Translations under genes and position numbers: made by a program
Notes under the pieces: generated by a model
Seen by the model: only the letters and a program-made list of their open reading frames with translations
Database searches by the model: none
What the model was told of the DNA's origin: nothing
Source of the DNA: Clostridia bacterium
GTDB taxonomy: Bacteria > Bacillota > Clostridia > Oscillospirales > CAG-272
DNA: 38,740 bases
NCBI GenBank assembly: GCA_017462485.1
Contig: JAFTRA010000033.1
Coordinates: 1 to 38,740 of the forward strand
Direction of reading: 5' to 3'
Shown: positions 1-10,131 of the stretch, piece after piece
Layout: every line of letters begins with the position of its first letter
Position numbering within the stretch: the stretch's first letter is position 1

Positions 1-102
1 ATTTGTGATTGCAGCAGTAAGAGTGGTCTTAACGTGGTCAACGTGACCGAGTGTACCTATATTAACATGGGGTTTTGTTCTTTCGAATTTAGACTTTGCC
101 AT
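1..102 (-). CDS. tuf: Elongation factor Tu, N-terminal fragment cut by the window edge
   Basis: EF-Tu is the GTPase that delivers aminoacyl-tRNA to the ribosome. Only the first 34 codons are present; they begin [20 protein letters not shown], a typical EF-Tu start, after a GAGG ribosome site. It is the last gene of the str operon here, 100 bases after fusA. The P-loop, normally GHVDHGKT, reads GHVDHVKT: the codon at 31-33 is GTT (Val) where Gly is expected. That Gly is close to invariant in translational GTPases, so this is either an unusual allele, a decaying second tuf copy, or an error at a contig end. The rest of the gene lies outside the window. Confidence 0.93.
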   Translation of the reverse strand, partial: MAKSKFERTKPHVNIGTLGHVDHVKTTLTAAITN

Positions 103-156
103 TTTAAATATCCTCGTTGGATTTGTATTTTTATTTTTTTAATTTTTTTGTTTTAA

Positions 157-186
157 CCGCGGCTGCCTTGGCTAAAGCAGCCACGG
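157..186 (-). other. Hairpin between fusA and tuf
   Basis: On the minus strand CCGTGGCTGC and GCAGCCGCGG can pair over 10 bp with one G-U, around a 10-base loop, 17 bases after the fusA stop. The following bases are A-rich, not T-rich, so it does not look like a standard intrinsic terminator. It may protect the fusA 3' end or modulate read-through into tuf. The function is inferred only. Confidence 0.4.
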
Positions 187-202
187 GGTGAACCGAAACT
201 AA

Positions 203-2326
203 TTACTTAGCAGCTCTGTTCTTGATGATTTCTTCCTGAATATTCTTAGGAACATCCTGGAATCCATCGGGCTCCATTACATAAACAGCACGTCCCTGAG
301 AACGAGAACGAAGGCTGGTTGCGTAACCGAACATCTGAGCAAGCGGAACGTGAGCGTAAATCCTGGATACGCCTGTTGCGATCTGCTCCATAGAATCCAT
401 CTGACCACGGCGGGAGTTGATATCACCGATGATATCGCCCATGTAGTCGTCGGGAGTTGTTACGGAAACCTTCATGATAGGCTCTGTAAGAACGGGGTCA
501 GCGCGTCTCATAGCTTCCTTGAATGCCATAGAACCTGCAATCTTGAACGCCATTTCAGACGAGTCAACTTCGTGATAAGAACCATCATAAAGAGTAACCT
601 TAACGTCAACAACGTTGTAACCTGCAAGTACACCTGCCTGCATAGCGCCCTGAATACCTGCGTCAACAGCGGGAATGTATTCCTTAGGAATAGCACCACC
701 TGTTACAGAGTTGATAAACTCGTAACCCTTACCGGTTTCGTTAGGCTCAATAGTAATCTTAACGTGACCGTACTGACCCTTACCACCGGACTGACGAGCA
801 TACTTGGTATCCTGGTCAACCTTCTTGCGAATGGTTTCTTTGTATGCAACCTGAGGAGCACCGATATTAGCCTCAACCTTAAACTCACGAAGAAGTCTGT
901 CAACGATAATTTCAAGGTGGAGCTCACCCATTCCGGCGATGATAGTTTGACCTGTTTCATCATCGGTATAGGTTCTGAACGTGGGGTCTTCCTCTGCGAG
1001 CTTTGAAAGAGCGATGCCCATCTTCTCCTGACCTGCCTTCGTCTTGGGCTCGATAGCCTGACGGATAACGGGCTCGGGGAATACCATGGACTCAAGAATG
1101 ATAGGATGCTTTTCATCGCAGAAGGTGTCACCCGTAGTGGTGTTTTTAACACCTACAACAGCAGCGATATCACCTGCGTAGCAAACATCTATATCAGTTC
1201 TCTCGTTAGCGTGCATCTGAAGAATACGTCCGAATCTTTCATCAGAATCCTTTGTTGAGTTATAAACCGCAGTACCCTTCTGGACAGCACCCGAGTAAAC
1301 TCTGAAGAAGCAAAGCTTACCAACGAAGGGGTCGGTCATAATCTTGAAAGCAAGAGCGGAGAAGGGCTCGTCGTCGCTTGCGTGACGTACGTCTGCCTCA
1401 CCTGTCTCGGGGTTAACACCCTTGATTGCTTCAATGTCTGTGGGAGCGGGCATGTACTCGATGATGTTATCGAGAAGCTTCTGAACTCCCTTGTTCTTAT
1501 AAGAAGTACCGCAGCAAACGGGAATAATGTCGTTTGCGATGGTAGCTTTACGAAGAGCTGCCTTGAGCTCATCGACGGTGATTTCTTCCTCCATGATATA
1601 GCGTTCCATAAGCTCCTCATCGGTTTCGCAAATGGACTCTATCATGTTCTTACGGTACTCTTCAGCGAGTTCCTTCATATTTTCGGGAATCTCTTCAACT
1701 CTCATGTCTTTACCAAGGTCGTCGTAATATACGTCAGCCTTCATATCCATAAGGTCGATAATACCGCGGAAGGAGCTTTCTGCTCCGATAGGAAGCTGCA
1801 CGGGAACTGCGTTCGCGCGAAGTCTTTCCTTAATCATTTTAACAACACGGAAGAAATCAGCACCCATAATGTCCATCTTGTTGATGTAGCACATTCTGGG
1901 AACCTTATATTCGTTAGCCTGGTTCCAAACGGTTTCGGTCTGGGGCTCAACACCGCCCTTTGCGCAAAGAACGGTTACAGAGCCGTCGAGAACTCTGAGA
2001 GATCTCTGAACCTCAACGGTAAAGTCAACGTGACCGGGGGTATCGATGATGTTAACTCTGTACTTGTTAGCCTTTGCAGCCTCAACGTCGTTCTGATATG
2101 CGGTGGGAACCCAATAGCAAGTAGTAGCGGCAGAGGTAATCGTGATACCTCTCTCCTGCTCCTGCGCCATCCAGTCCATCGTTGCGGAACCGTCGTGCGT
2201 TTCACCTATACGGTGAGTCTTACCGGTATAAAAAAGGATACGTTCTGTCGTCGTAGTCTTACCGGCGTCAATGTGAGCCATGATACCGATGTTTCTTGTT
2301 CTTTCAAGCGAATACTCTCTTGGCAT
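203..2326 (-). CDS. fusA: Elongation factor G
   Basis: EF-G is the ribosomal translocase GTPase, also acting in ribosome recycling, in the cytoplasm. The 707-residue length is normal for the family. Visible motifs are the P-loop [19 protein letters not shown] near residue 17, DTPGHVDF (switch II), and NKMD (guanine recognition). The C-terminal domain IV/V signatures, such as [10 protein letters not shown] and [19 protein letters not shown]-like sequence, are present. It starts at ATG after AAAGGAG and lies 27 bases downstream of rpsG and 100 bases upstream of tuf, the classic str order. It looks intact and ordinary. Confidence 0.99.
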   Translation of the reverse strand: MPREYSLERTRNIGIMAHIDAGKTTTTERILFYTGKTHRIGETHDGSATMDWMAQEQERGITITSAATTCYWVPTAYQNDVEAAKANKYRVNIIDTPGHVDFTVEVQRSLRVLDGSVTVLCAKGGVEPQTETVWNQANEYKVPRMCYINKMDIMGADFFRVVKMIKERLRANAVPVQLPIGAESSFRGIIDLMDMKADVYYDDLGKDMRVEEIPENMKELAEEYRKNMIESICETDEELMERYIMEEEITVDELKAALRKATIANDIIPVCCGTSYKNKGVQKLLDNIIEYMPAPTDIEAIKGVNPETGEADVRHASDDEPFSALAFKIMTDPFVGKLCFFRVYSGAVQKGTAVYNSTKDSDERFGRILQMHANERTDIDVCYAGDIAAVVGVKNTTTGDTFCDEKHPIILESMVFPEPVIRQAIEPKTKAGQEKMGIALSKLAEEDPTFRTYTDDETGQTIIAGMGELHLEIIVDRLLREFKVEANIGAPQVAYKETIRKKVDQDTKYARQSGGKGQYGHVKITIEPNETGKGYEFINSVTGGAIPKEYIPAVDAGIQGAMQAGVLAGYNVVDVKVTLYDGSYHEVDSSEMAFKIAGSMAFKEAMRRADPVLTEPIMKVSVTTPDDYMGDIIGDINSRRGQMDSMEQIATGVSRIYAHVPLAQMFGYATSLRSRSQGRAVYVMEPDGFQDVPKNIQEEIIKNRAAK

Positions 2327-2353
2327 GAAACTTTAATCTCCTTTTTATACTAA

Positions 2354-2854
<501 letters not shown>

Positions 2855-2971
2855 TCATAGGTACTCGAATGTTTTTCAATTCGTTAGTGCTCGTTTTGCG
2901 ATTTATATGATAAGAAAAATCTATACCATCACAGCACGTGAGCACATTTTGTCCGAAAACGTACCTTTTAA

Positions 2972-3385
2972 TTATTTCTTCGGACGCTTTGCTCCGTACT
3001 TGGAGCGGCTCTGCTTACGGTTAGCAACACCCTGGGTATCAAGAGTACCACGAATAATGTGATAACGTACACCGGGAAGGTCACGAACACGGCCACCACG
3101 AATAAGAACAACGGAGTGCTCCTGAAGGTTGTGTCCGATACCGGGAATGTAAGAAGTAGCTTCCATTCCGTTTGTAAGTCTTACTCTGGCAATCTTACGA
3201 AGAGCCGAGTTAGGCTTCTTGGGGGTTACGGTCGTTACCTTGGTGCATACGCCTCTTTTCTGGGGCGAGGTCTTATCTGTAGCTTCATTACGAAGAGTAT
3301 TGAAACCTCTCTGGAGTACGGGAGTCTTAGACTTGTACGCCTTGTCGCTACGACCTTTTTTAACGAGCTGGTTAAAGGTTGGCAT
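2972..3385 (-). CDS. rpsL: 30S ribosomal protein S12
   Basis: S12 lies at the decoding centre of the 30S subunit and sets translational accuracy. The 137-residue form with about 13 extra N-terminal residues relative to E. coli is the Firmicutes type. The [10 protein letters not shown] loop keeps the Lys equivalent to E. coli K43. The second loop reads GGRVRDLPG: residue 101 is Arg (codon CGT at 3083-3085), where E. coli and B. subtilis have Lys (K88). K88R is a known streptomycin-resistance change. It is the first gene of the str operon, with AAGGAGG before its ATG. Confidence 0.98.
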   Translation of the reverse strand: MPTFNQLVKKGRSDKAYKSKTPVLQRGFNTLRNEATDKTSPQKRGVCTKVTTVTPKKPNSALRKIARVRLTNGMEATSYIPGIGHNLQEHSVVLIRGGRVRDLPGVRYHIIRGTLDTQGVANRKQSRSKYGAKRPKK

Positions 3386-3516
3386 GATTTTCCTCCTTCT
3401 TTTAGTTATAGTTTATAGAAATCTTGTCCGGTAAATGCCTTACCTTAAAAGATATCAACAATTTGCATTATCGGCAAAATGGCATAACTCACCCTGTTAC
3501 CCGATAATACCGATAT

Positions 3517-3545
3517 ATTGTAACACTTAACTTCGAACTTGTCAA
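3517..3545 (-). promoter_or_regulatory. Sigma-A promoter of the str operon
   Basis: On the minus strand TTGACA (3540-3545), 17 bases, then TACAAT (3517-3522), 131 bases before rpsL. It implies that rpsL-rpsG-fusA-tuf is transcribed independently of rpoBC, which is not adjacent here. Confidence 0.85.
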
Positions 3546-3657
3546 TAGTTTTTTTCACTTTTTTTCAAAAAATATCGTTTTAAGTTTCTATATACCAATA
3601 TTTATCTCATATTGCTCTCATAAATAAATATTTTCTGCGCTAAAAATCGAAAGGCTT

Positions 3658-4563
3658 TTATTCCAAGACGAACTCAAACAAAACCTTTTCTTTAAGAGTT
3701 TCAGTGGGAGCTGCATATTTTTTCATAAGATTTAAGGACGGAACGTTTTCCGTCTTCACCTCGCAAATAACCTTGCGAAGCCCCACTTGCTTTGCTATTT
3801 TCAAAAGCCCCGCAAAAATCTTGCTTCCTATCCCCTGCCTCTGCCTCTCGGGAAGCACTCTGAAAGAAGCCTCGCAAGCGCCTCTGCCATCAAAAGCGTA
3901 CAAGCACCCCTCACCGACGAAAACATTTTCTCCATTCTCAAAAACGGTAGCAGCAAAGGTCATAGCCTCTCCGGATTCAAACTCACGTCTTGCGGAATTT
4001 ATAAAATCTTCACCGTTCCCATTCGGGATATCATCAAGTATATTATATCCAAAATGACAATTTAAGTTTGCATCTTTGAGCATTTTCTCGTATGAATCCG
4101 CATATTTCATAGCAAACTCGCCGAGGTAAACGTTATCCACCATAACCTCGGGCAATTCCTCTGCTCTCATACACTCGGTGTATATACGTATAAGGTACGT
4201 TCCGTCCTCATCCTCTGCCTCATAATAGTCCTCCGCGCCGCGAAGCATAAGGTCTCTCCATTCCTCATATACGCCTACGACGGTTTCGGCTATTCCCTCT
4301 CTTTTGCAGTACTCTGATATAGCGAAAAACGCTCCCGCCACGTCCGCATTGTCGGAAAGAGGAAACGGGGCATCGAAGTGATATCCCGCCTCATCGGAAT
4401 AATATCTCATAATCAGGCAACCCGAGGAATACCCGAACTTAACCTCGAAGTCTCCGAAATCGAAGTCCGAATCGATATATTCACGAGAAAGGTCAATTTC
4501 ACCTTCAGAAATGCAACTGTAATACAAGTGGAATAAATTTCTGTCTAAAAACTTAAGCTCCAT
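3658..4563 (-). CDS. GNAT family N-acetyltransferase with a novel N-terminal domain
   Basis: The last 100 or so residues form a GNAT acetyltransferase domain: FRVLPERQRQGIGSKIFAGL is the acetyl-CoA-binding motif A (R/Q-x-x-G-x-G/A), followed by a motif-B-like stretch with VPSLNLMKKY. The first 200 residues are acidic, rich in Tyr/Asp/Glu, and I do not recognise them. I chose ATG at 4563 (GGCGGTGA six bases upstream) over an in-frame GTG at 4572. It lies 19 bases after the histidine kinase gene and is probably cotranscribed with it. The substrate is unknown. Confidence 0.8.
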   Translation of the reverse strand: MELKFLDRNLFHLYYSCISEGEIDLSREYIDSDFDFGDFEVKFGYSSGCLIMRYYSDEAGYHFDAPFPLSDNADVAGAFFAISEYCKREGIAETVVGVYEEWRDLMLRGAEDYYEAEDEDGTYLIRIYTECMRAEELPEVMVDNVYLGEFAMKYADSYEKMLKDANLNCHFGYNILDDIPNGNGEDFINSARREFESGEAMTFAATVFENGENVFVGEGCLYAFDGRGACEASFRVLPERQRQGIGSKIFAGLLKIAKQVGLRKVICEVKTENVPSLNLMKKYAAPTETLKEKVLFEFVLE

Positions 4564-4582
4564 AATCGTCACCGCCGAAGTA

Positions 4583-6178
4583 TCAATTCTTTATGGGCAT
4601 AGCCATCTCTGCCACGAAAATCTTTTCGCCGTTTTCGTATTCCGACCTATAATCGAAATCAGCGCCTATGGCTTCGCATATTTTCTTGCACGTCTTAAGG
4701 CCAACGCCGTTTCTTTCCGCCTCGTTAACCGAATTATTGACGTAATTCTTAACGTTTATAAAGAGCTTATCGAGTTTTGCATAGGAACGTATGCTTACGG
4801 TCTTTTCTTTATCTGCGTACTTATGAATATTTGAGAACAAATTGTCTATAATGCGCATGGTTTTCGGGGCGTCTGTCATAACACGGGTATCGACCTTAAT
4901 CGAATCGTCAAGCTGCATATCAACCTTATAGCCACGCTCTCCGAGGAGCAAGACGTGCTCCGTAAGAAGCTGCGCAAGAATAGTTCTCGCGTCGTAATCG
5001 TTAATATCCGTTTCAAGCTCTCCGCTGCCAAAAACAAGGAAATATCTGAACATATCGTCGGAAAGCTCTTTAAGACGGAGAGCCGTAGCCTCCGACGCTT
5101 TGATATACTCGCTCATCATCTTATCGTCTGTACTGCTCTTCATAATGTCGAGATATCCCAAAAGCACGGTAAGGGGCGTACGTATATCGTGAGACATTGA
5201 CGTTATAAGCTCAGTGTTCGCGTTTATAGCCTCTTTTTCATTCTCAAGGCTTTCAATCATAGAGCTTCTCATCTGCTCGACGTTTCTCGTAAGCACCGAA
5301 AGCTCGTCGTTACCCTTGTCGGTACGAACGGGCGTGTTCATATCCACCTCATAAACCGCGCTTACGTCCTTTGCAAGTCTCGAAATTTTGAAGAGTATTT
5401 TCTGGAAGTAAAGCATCAAAACGATTATAATAATCAACACGCCTACCGCCAAGCTAACTATATTCGCAACGTCATAGTAAATGTATTCGGTGAAATCCGC
5501 AAGAGAAACGAACAGCGTTCCGTCGCTCAAGGTGAGTGGCAAAAGTCCGTTGTTTTTAGCGGATTCTATTATCTCTTCTCTTGTGGGATATTGGACGGTG
5601 AGACCACCGTTATTACCCTCGGAAGAATTATTTTTATTGGATTCGGCATCTTCCTTTTCACCGCCCGACGCTCCACCATCCGCATTCGCGCCGCCTGAGC
5701 TGCCCCCGGTTACACCGTCGGTATTTTCATTTTCCGCATCTTGACTGCCGCCCGAATTTTCTTCGCCCTTTCCGCCGTTTTCACCGAGAGAACCGCTATT
5801 TGACGAGGAGTTTTCATTTTCGTTTTCGTTCTTGTCTATTTCGGGCTGAACGCTGCTGTCAAAGAACAGCTGATTGTCCTTATATATGAAAAGGTATATG
5901 TTTCTGTTACTTCTTACCCAATTGGTAATTTCGGCAGTATTATCGGAAGAAAGCCGATTTTTGTCAACAAAAGCTTGCAAATTAGCGACGTATCCCTCGT
6001 ATCTCGCCTTTCTGGATTCACTTGAATTATAATCGTTTTCTATCCAGTTTATAAATAAATACCTCACCGAAACGGAAACGGTAATTCCAAGAACTAAAGC
6101 AAATATAATAGACAAAAGCATTCCCGAGCGTAAAGAACGAAAGCTCTTGCTTAAAATATCTTTAATTTTCTTAATCAA
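4583..6178 (-). CDS. Two-component sensor histidine kinase
   Basis: A membrane sensor that autophosphorylates and passes phosphate to the regulator encoded just upstream. In order: TM1 (about 19-40), an extracytoplasmic region with a low-complexity Asn/Glu/Gly/Ser segment (about 115-192), TM2 (about 237-258), HAMP, the HisKA helix MSHDIRTPLTVLLGYLDIM with His330, and a HATPase domain with N-box DNLFSNIHKYAD and GVGLKTCKKI. The usual DxGxG (G1) box is replaced by NYVNNSVN, a variation seen in some clostridial kinases. The start is TTG at 6178 with GGAAGGG upstream, overlapping the regulator's stop by 8 bases. The signal is unknown; 531 aa. Confidence 0.93.
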   Translation of the reverse strand: MIKKIKDILSKSFRSLRSGMLLSIIFALVLGITVSVSVRYLFINWIENDYNSSESRKARYEGYVANLQAFVDKNRLSSDNTAEITNWVRSNRNIYLFIYKDNQLFFDSSVQPEIDKNENENENSSSNSGSLGENGGKGEENSGGSQDAENENTDGVTGGSSGGANADGGASGGEKEDAESNKNNSSEGNNGGLTVQYPTREEIIESAKNNGLLPLTLSDGTLFVSLADFTEYIYYDVANIVSLAVGVLIIIIVLMLYFQKILFKISRLAKDVSAVYEVDMNTPVRTDKGNDELSVLTRNVEQMRSSMIESLENEKEAINANTELITSMSHDIRTPLTVLLGYLDIMKSSTDDKMMSEYIKASEATALRLKELSDDMFRYFLVFGSGELETDINDYDARTILAQLLTEHVLLLGERGYKVDMQLDDSIKVDTRVMTDAPKTMRIIDNLFSNIHKYADKEKTVSIRSYAKLDKLFINVKNYVNNSVNEAERNGVGLKTCKKICEAIGADFDYRSEYENGEKIFVAEMAMPIKN

Positions 6179-6863
6179 TTTGATAACCCTTCCCCCAAAC
6201 TGTTCTTATTATCTTTGGAGAGGACGGAGTGTCCTCGAGCTTTCTGCGCAAATTAAGCATATGCACCGTAACCGTGTTACTTGAAGACGGAAGCGGCATC
6301 TCACCCCAAACAGATTCGTAAAGCTCATCCGATGAAATCGCTCTTCCTCTGTTAGTCGAAAGATAAATCAAAAGCTCCATTTCCTTATCTCTTATATCAA
6401 GAGGCTCCCCGAATTTGAACACCTCACGGGTTTCGGGATTGACCATCACACCTGCTCCGAGATTTATTCCGCCCGACGAGAGCGACTGACGGGAGCTATA
6501 ATTTTTATAACGTCTTGTAAGCGCCTCGATTTTCATAAGAAGCTCTCTTGCGCCAAAGGGCTTGACCACGTAATCGTCTCCGCCGCTGCCGTATGCGCTT
6601 TCCTTATCGCTGTCCAGCGATTTTGCGGTAAGAAACAGCACGGGTACGGTCGAAAAATTTCTTATTCTCTCAACCGCCTCAACTCCCGACATATTCGGCA
6701 TCATAATATCCATTATACAAAGGTCTATCGACGGGTCTGCAGTAAGGGCCTCAACTGCGCCCTCACCGTCAGATGCTTCAATAACGGTGTAACCGCGCCC
6801 CTCAAGCAAAAGCTTTAATATTTTTCTTATTTCCTTTTCGTCATCGGTAACTAAAATCTTCAT
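6171..6863 (-). CDS. OmpR-family response regulator
   Basis: A cytoplasmic DNA-binding regulator phosphorylated by the adjacent kinase. The receiver domain (1-115) has the acidic pair DD at 7-8, phospho-acceptor Asp52 in IMDIMMP and Lys101 in VKPFG. The C-terminal winged helix has the OmpR/PhoB pattern, ending VHMLNLRRKLED...VWGKGYQID. I chose ATG at 6863 (MKILVTDDE), since the upstream in-frame ATG at 6875 directly abuts the AAGGA ribosome site. First gene of a three-gene operon with its own promoter. Target genes are not evident. Confidence 0.95.
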   Translation of the reverse strand: MKILVTDDEKEIRKILKLLLEGRGYTVIEASDGEGAVEALTADPSIDLCIMDIMMPNMSGVEAVERIRNFSTVPVLFLTAKSLDSDKESAYGSGGDDYVVKPFGARELLMKIEALTRRYKNYSSRQSLSSGGINLGAGVMVNPETREVFKFGEPLDIRDKEMELLIYLSTNRGRAISSDELYESVWGEMPLPSSSNTVTVHMLNLRRKLEDTPSSPKIIRTVWGKGYQID

Positions 6864-6914
6864 ATTTATGACCATTCCTTTTTGCGCAAGCGCGCATATC
6901 CAGTATCACTAAAT

Positions 6915-6943
6915 ATTTTAACACATACGGAGAGCTTTTTCAA
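6915..6943 (-). promoter_or_regulatory. Promoter of the two-component operon
   Basis: Minus strand: TTGAAA (6938-6943), 17 bases, TAAAAT (6915-6920), about 50 bases before the response regulator start. Confidence 0.75.
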
Positions 6944-7006
6944 GCGTTACTTAAAAAATGCGAAGCGAAGTCTGTCTTAAACCGCACTCGCGCCGCATCT
7001 CAAACA

Positions 7007-7044
7007 AAATAAAGCCGAGACTTTTCAGCATCTCGGCTTTATTT
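7007..7044 (-). terminator. Terminator of the FAD oxidoreductase operon
   Basis: A 14-bp perfect stem (AAATAAAGCCGAGA at 7007-7020 with TCTCGGCTTTATTT at 7031-7044) and 10-base loop, 19 bases after the FAD gene stop. The A/T ends of the stem supply the T-rich tail. Confidence 0.8.
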
Positions 7045-7063
7045 AAAATCGCTATTTTTGACT

Positions 7064-8512
7064 TTAAATTATCGCTCCCTTTTCTACAAGCTTCTCTTGA
7101 AGCTCGGAGACGTTTATATCCCGACCGGCTCCGCCTGATTTGACCAGCATCGCCGAAGCAATACCTGCCGCCTCACCCATAGCTATACACTGCGCGGTGG
7201 GTCTTATAGCTCCCGAGGCAAGACGGGTGGCAGAAACGCACCTGCCCGCAACGAGAAGATTATCCACTCCCTTTGGCACAAGGGCGCGATACGGAATATA
7301 GAATCTCCAGTGATTCATATCCATACTTTCAATTTCCGGCGGTATTGGGTGAATATCCACGGGATGACCTCCGCAGGCTATGGCGTCCTCGAATTTTCTT
7401 CCCATCACAACGTCGAGTCCGTTAACGGTATATTCGCCGACTATATGTCTGGTTTCACGCACGCCAACGTCCGGAATATAGGTTGCAGTTATATTTTCAA
7501 GTCCCGGGAATTCTCTGAGATTTTTGGTGAGAGCCAGCGCGCCGTTCTTTATCGAATGCTGACCTCGGCTTAAGCTTTTTGCATCAAGTCCGTTTGCGTT
7601 GTTAAACGCGCATCCGGGACCGAGAAGTATAGCCTCGTCCTTGCTCGGCAGATTGTATATCTGAACGACGGGGTTGGGGTGAGGCGTGGGACTTAACTCT
7701 CCTATTTTAATTCGGAATACGCACATATCACCTCTGTTATAGCTCTCTATTACGTCATCTAAAGACATTACTCCAAACTCGTGCTGATGGAATTTATCGG
7801 GATTCTCTTTAAGATATTCGAAGAGTCTCTCAAAGTTAACGCCACGGACTCTATACATCGTGCCGAAATTCATCATCTCGCCTAACTTTCTTCCGCACCC
7901 CTCCTTCAAGTCCGCTTCGGTTGCGCCAAGGTTAAAAGGAACGCCTGAAAGAGTGGCAACGTCACCGTCTCCCGTAGCGTCTATAAACCTATCAGCCGCT
8001 ATCTCGGAAAAGCCTTCCTTATTAACGACTATGACGCTTTTAATTACGCTTCCCTCTTTGTTTACAAGGCATACGCGAGTATCGTAAAGCACCTCGACTC
8101 CCGCCTCGTCAAGCATATTCATCATAGTAGCAACCGCCGCCTCTTTGTCGGTGAAAACGTAGCTTCCGGGCTCACCGTGAGTTCCGAGCGCCAAGCCGTT
8201 ATCAATCATTCTTTTGCAGTATTCTCTCGCAAGTCCTCTGACGACCTGAACGCTTTCGGGCTTCGTTCCAAGCACGTCAAGAACCTCGGTTTTGTATTTA
8301 TCCACGTCCTTACAATGCTCGGTGAATTTGGTTATTCCCGCTTCACCTAGAGTGAGCATACCACCGGGCGTAAAGGTGCGCTCGATAAGAAGAGTTCTCG
8401 CTCCCTCTCTTGCCGCCGCGATTGCCGCAAAGCAGCCTGCGGTACCGCCACCGCAAACGACTACGTCGTATGAGGCGTACGCCTTTGCCTGTATTTTATA
8501 TTCATTCATCAT
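7064..8512 (-). CDS. FAD-dependent oxidoreductase (FAD_oxidored family)
   Basis: A soluble flavoprotein of the FAD-dependent oxidoreductase family often found next to glycan catabolism genes. The Rossmann dinucleotide motif GGGTAGCFAAIAAAREG (about residues 21-37) is followed by LLIER. FIDATGDGDVATLSGVPF and the C-terminal LLVAGRCVSATRLASGAIRP...GEAAGIASAM motif complete the FAD site. 482 aa, full length, no signal peptide. It is the last gene of the AraC-associated cluster, 44 bases after the glycosidase-like gene. The substrate cannot be read from sequence; oxidation of a sugar or amino sugar hydroxyl is a context inference. The start may be the first or second Met. Confidence 0.88.
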   Translation of the reverse strand: MMNEYKIQAKAYASYDVVVCGGGTAGCFAAIAAAREGARTLLIERTFTPGGMLTLGEAGITKFTEHCKDVDKYKTEVLDVLGTKPESVQVVRGLAREYCKRMIDNGLALGTHGEPGSYVFTDKEAAVATMMNMLDEAGVEVLYDTRVCLVNKEGSVIKSVIVVNKEGFSEIAADRFIDATGDGDVATLSGVPFNLGATEADLKEGCGRKLGEMMNFGTMYRVRGVNFERLFEYLKENPDKFHQHEFGVMSLDDVIESYNRGDMCVFRIKIGELSPTPHPNPVVQIYNLPSKDEAILLGPGCAFNNANGLDAKSLSRGQHSIKNGALALTKNLREFPGLENITATYIPDVGVRETRHIVGEYTVNGLDVVMGRKFEDAIACGGHPVDIHPIPPEIESMDMNHWRFYIPYRALVPKGVDNLLVAGRCVSATRLASGAIRPTAQCIAMGEAAGIASAMLVKSGGAGRDINVSELQEKLVEKGAII

Positions 8513-8556
8513 AATAATACTATCTCCGTTTTGGCATTTTGCCGTTTTTATAACTT

Positions 8557-10128
8557 TTATTTACATTTCTCAGGAAAAATATCAATATAATCAATAAGAA
8601 TGTTGTCCGAAAGTTGCTCCGACTCGAAAGCGAGCGTGAACTGATTTTTTCCATTTTTCACAGCCCGAAGAGGAACGCGGAATGCTCTTGCGGTTTCAGG
8701 AGTTGCGTGAAGCGGAGGATATTTACCGTCCTCCTCGTAGGGCTCGCTTATATCTTCACACGGGTATGCCTCTGCACCGTTAAACCACAGCTTAAATTGT
8801 CTATCGCCAAGGTTATCACGGGCTATTATTCTGAATCTGAAATCGCTCTGCCATTTTCCCGGCGGCTCCGCCATATAAATTTCGAAATTATGCTCTCTAC
8901 CCTTTGCAAAGGACTTTCCTCGAAGCTGTGACTTATGCTCCCAGCCCTTTGCTATAAAGAAATGCTGAGGCGCATTAGATATAAACTCTATATCCTTTGC
9001 GTTTTTCAAAACCTCAAAAGGCGGCTCGTTGAAGGGACCTCTTCCCTCTACTCCGTGCTCGCGGTAATAGACGAAATTAAAGTAACTCATTCCCTGCGCG
9101 CCCGCTTTATGAGCCATATACGCTGCCGTGTATATTTCGTTTTCACTCGCTCTGCGGAAGGTATCGTTATCGTAGCAGCCTTCCTTCAAAACTTTACCCT
9201 GATAGGTGCAGTGGCAGGCTTCAAAATAAACCGCAAGGTTTGGCATTCTCGCTGTGAATTCCTCAAAGTCGGTCCACTGGTCAGTATAATAATGCGTTGA
9301 AACGTTCACCATTTCCACGCCGAGCTTTTCCATATTTTCGGGCAAAAGTCCGAGCTCACTCCACATTTCCATTTTCGAGGGAACACGCACGCAAAGATAT
9401 CTGTGCTTTCCGCCTCGCTCGGTTCTGTCAAGAACGGCTCTGACGTTTTTAATAAAGCGTTCGGTTATGCTCTGCCTTTCTTCAAAGGTCGTGGCGCTCA
9501 CGTCGTACATATGAGGATGGCGCATAAAATCAAGCTCAAAGCCGTCTATGTCGTACATTTCGCACTGCTCGGTTATAAGATTCAGCATATACTCGGTAAC
9601 CTCGGGATATATCCAGTTCTGGCAACGGTTGTCCCAGGACTTAAGGTTGCCCCCGAACATATATTCCTTATGCTCCATCATAAAACGGCAAACGCTGTGA
9701 AGTCCCCTCACGTGATGCTTCGTTTCGCAGCACTCCACGTGATGACCGTCGTTAAGCCTTAGCGACACGAAAGCCGCCTGACCGAATTCACGGCAAGCAT
9801 CGATAAAATCCTGAAGAATATCTCCGCCGTCACGCACGTAACCGTTAATTCCCTTAAGCTCTATCAGCTCCTCATACGGAACCTCAAAATATTCGCTCCA
9901 CCACTTAAGATGCTCGCCGAAGGGATAAAATTTACTTTTATACCACGGAACTCTGCCGTGCGCCAGCTGAATAAAATGAGCGTCGGCAAGCCCCGCAACC
10001 TCTTTTACCGCCTCACGCAAGAAGCTCGGTTTATAGCTTTCGCCTTTTTTACGGTAGGGGCTCGTGCAGTTTTCAAGGTTCGTGGTATCGTTACTGTATA
10101 TGTTCTTAAAAGGAACTCTTGTATTCAT
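8557..10128 (-). CDS. Glycoside-hydrolase-like TIM-barrel protein
   Basis: A 523-residue protein that resembles family 10-like (GHL10-type) glycosyl hydrolases: SLRLNDGHH, then IDGFELDFMRHPHMYD near residue 200 (a beta-strand end with candidate acid residues), CVRVPS and VNVSTHYY. The last 110 residues look like a small beta-sandwich appended domain ending NILIDYIDIFPEKCK. No signal peptide, so it would act in the cytoplasm. It starts 3 bases after the isomerase stop with GGAGTAGGTA upstream, so translation is coupled. The exact activity is unknown; assignment as a glycosidase rests on fold-like motifs and operon context. Confidence 0.7.
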   Translation of the reverse strand: MNTRVPFKNIYSNDTTNLENCTSPYRKKGESYKPSFLREAVKEVAGLADAHFIQLAHGRVPWYKSKFYPFGEHLKWWSEYFEVPYEELIELKGINGYVRDGGDILQDFIDACREFGQAAFVSLRLNDGHHVECCETKHHVRGLHSVCRFMMEHKEYMFGGNLKSWDNRCQNWIYPEVTEYMLNLITEQCEMYDIDGFELDFMRHPHMYDVSATTFEERQSITERFIKNVRAVLDRTERGGKHRYLCVRVPSKMEMWSELGLLPENMEKLGVEMVNVSTHYYTDQWTDFEEFTARMPNLAVYFEACHCTYQGKVLKEGCYDNDTFRRASENEIYTAAYMAHKAGAQGMSYFNFVYYREHGVEGRGPFNEPPFEVLKNAKDIEFISNAPQHFFIAKGWEHKSQLRGKSFAKGREHNFEIYMAEPPGKWQSDFRFRIIARDNLGDRQFKLWFNGAEAYPCEDISEPYEEDGKYPPLHATPETARAFRVPLRAVKNGKNQFTLAFESEQLSDNILIDYIDIFPEKCK

Positions 10129-10131
10129 TAC

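Noticed and set aside
350-1006. Long open frames on the plus strand opposite fusA (also 1382-2353).
   Set aside because: They are antisense shadows of the fusA coding frame, have no ribosome sites and no recognisable domains.
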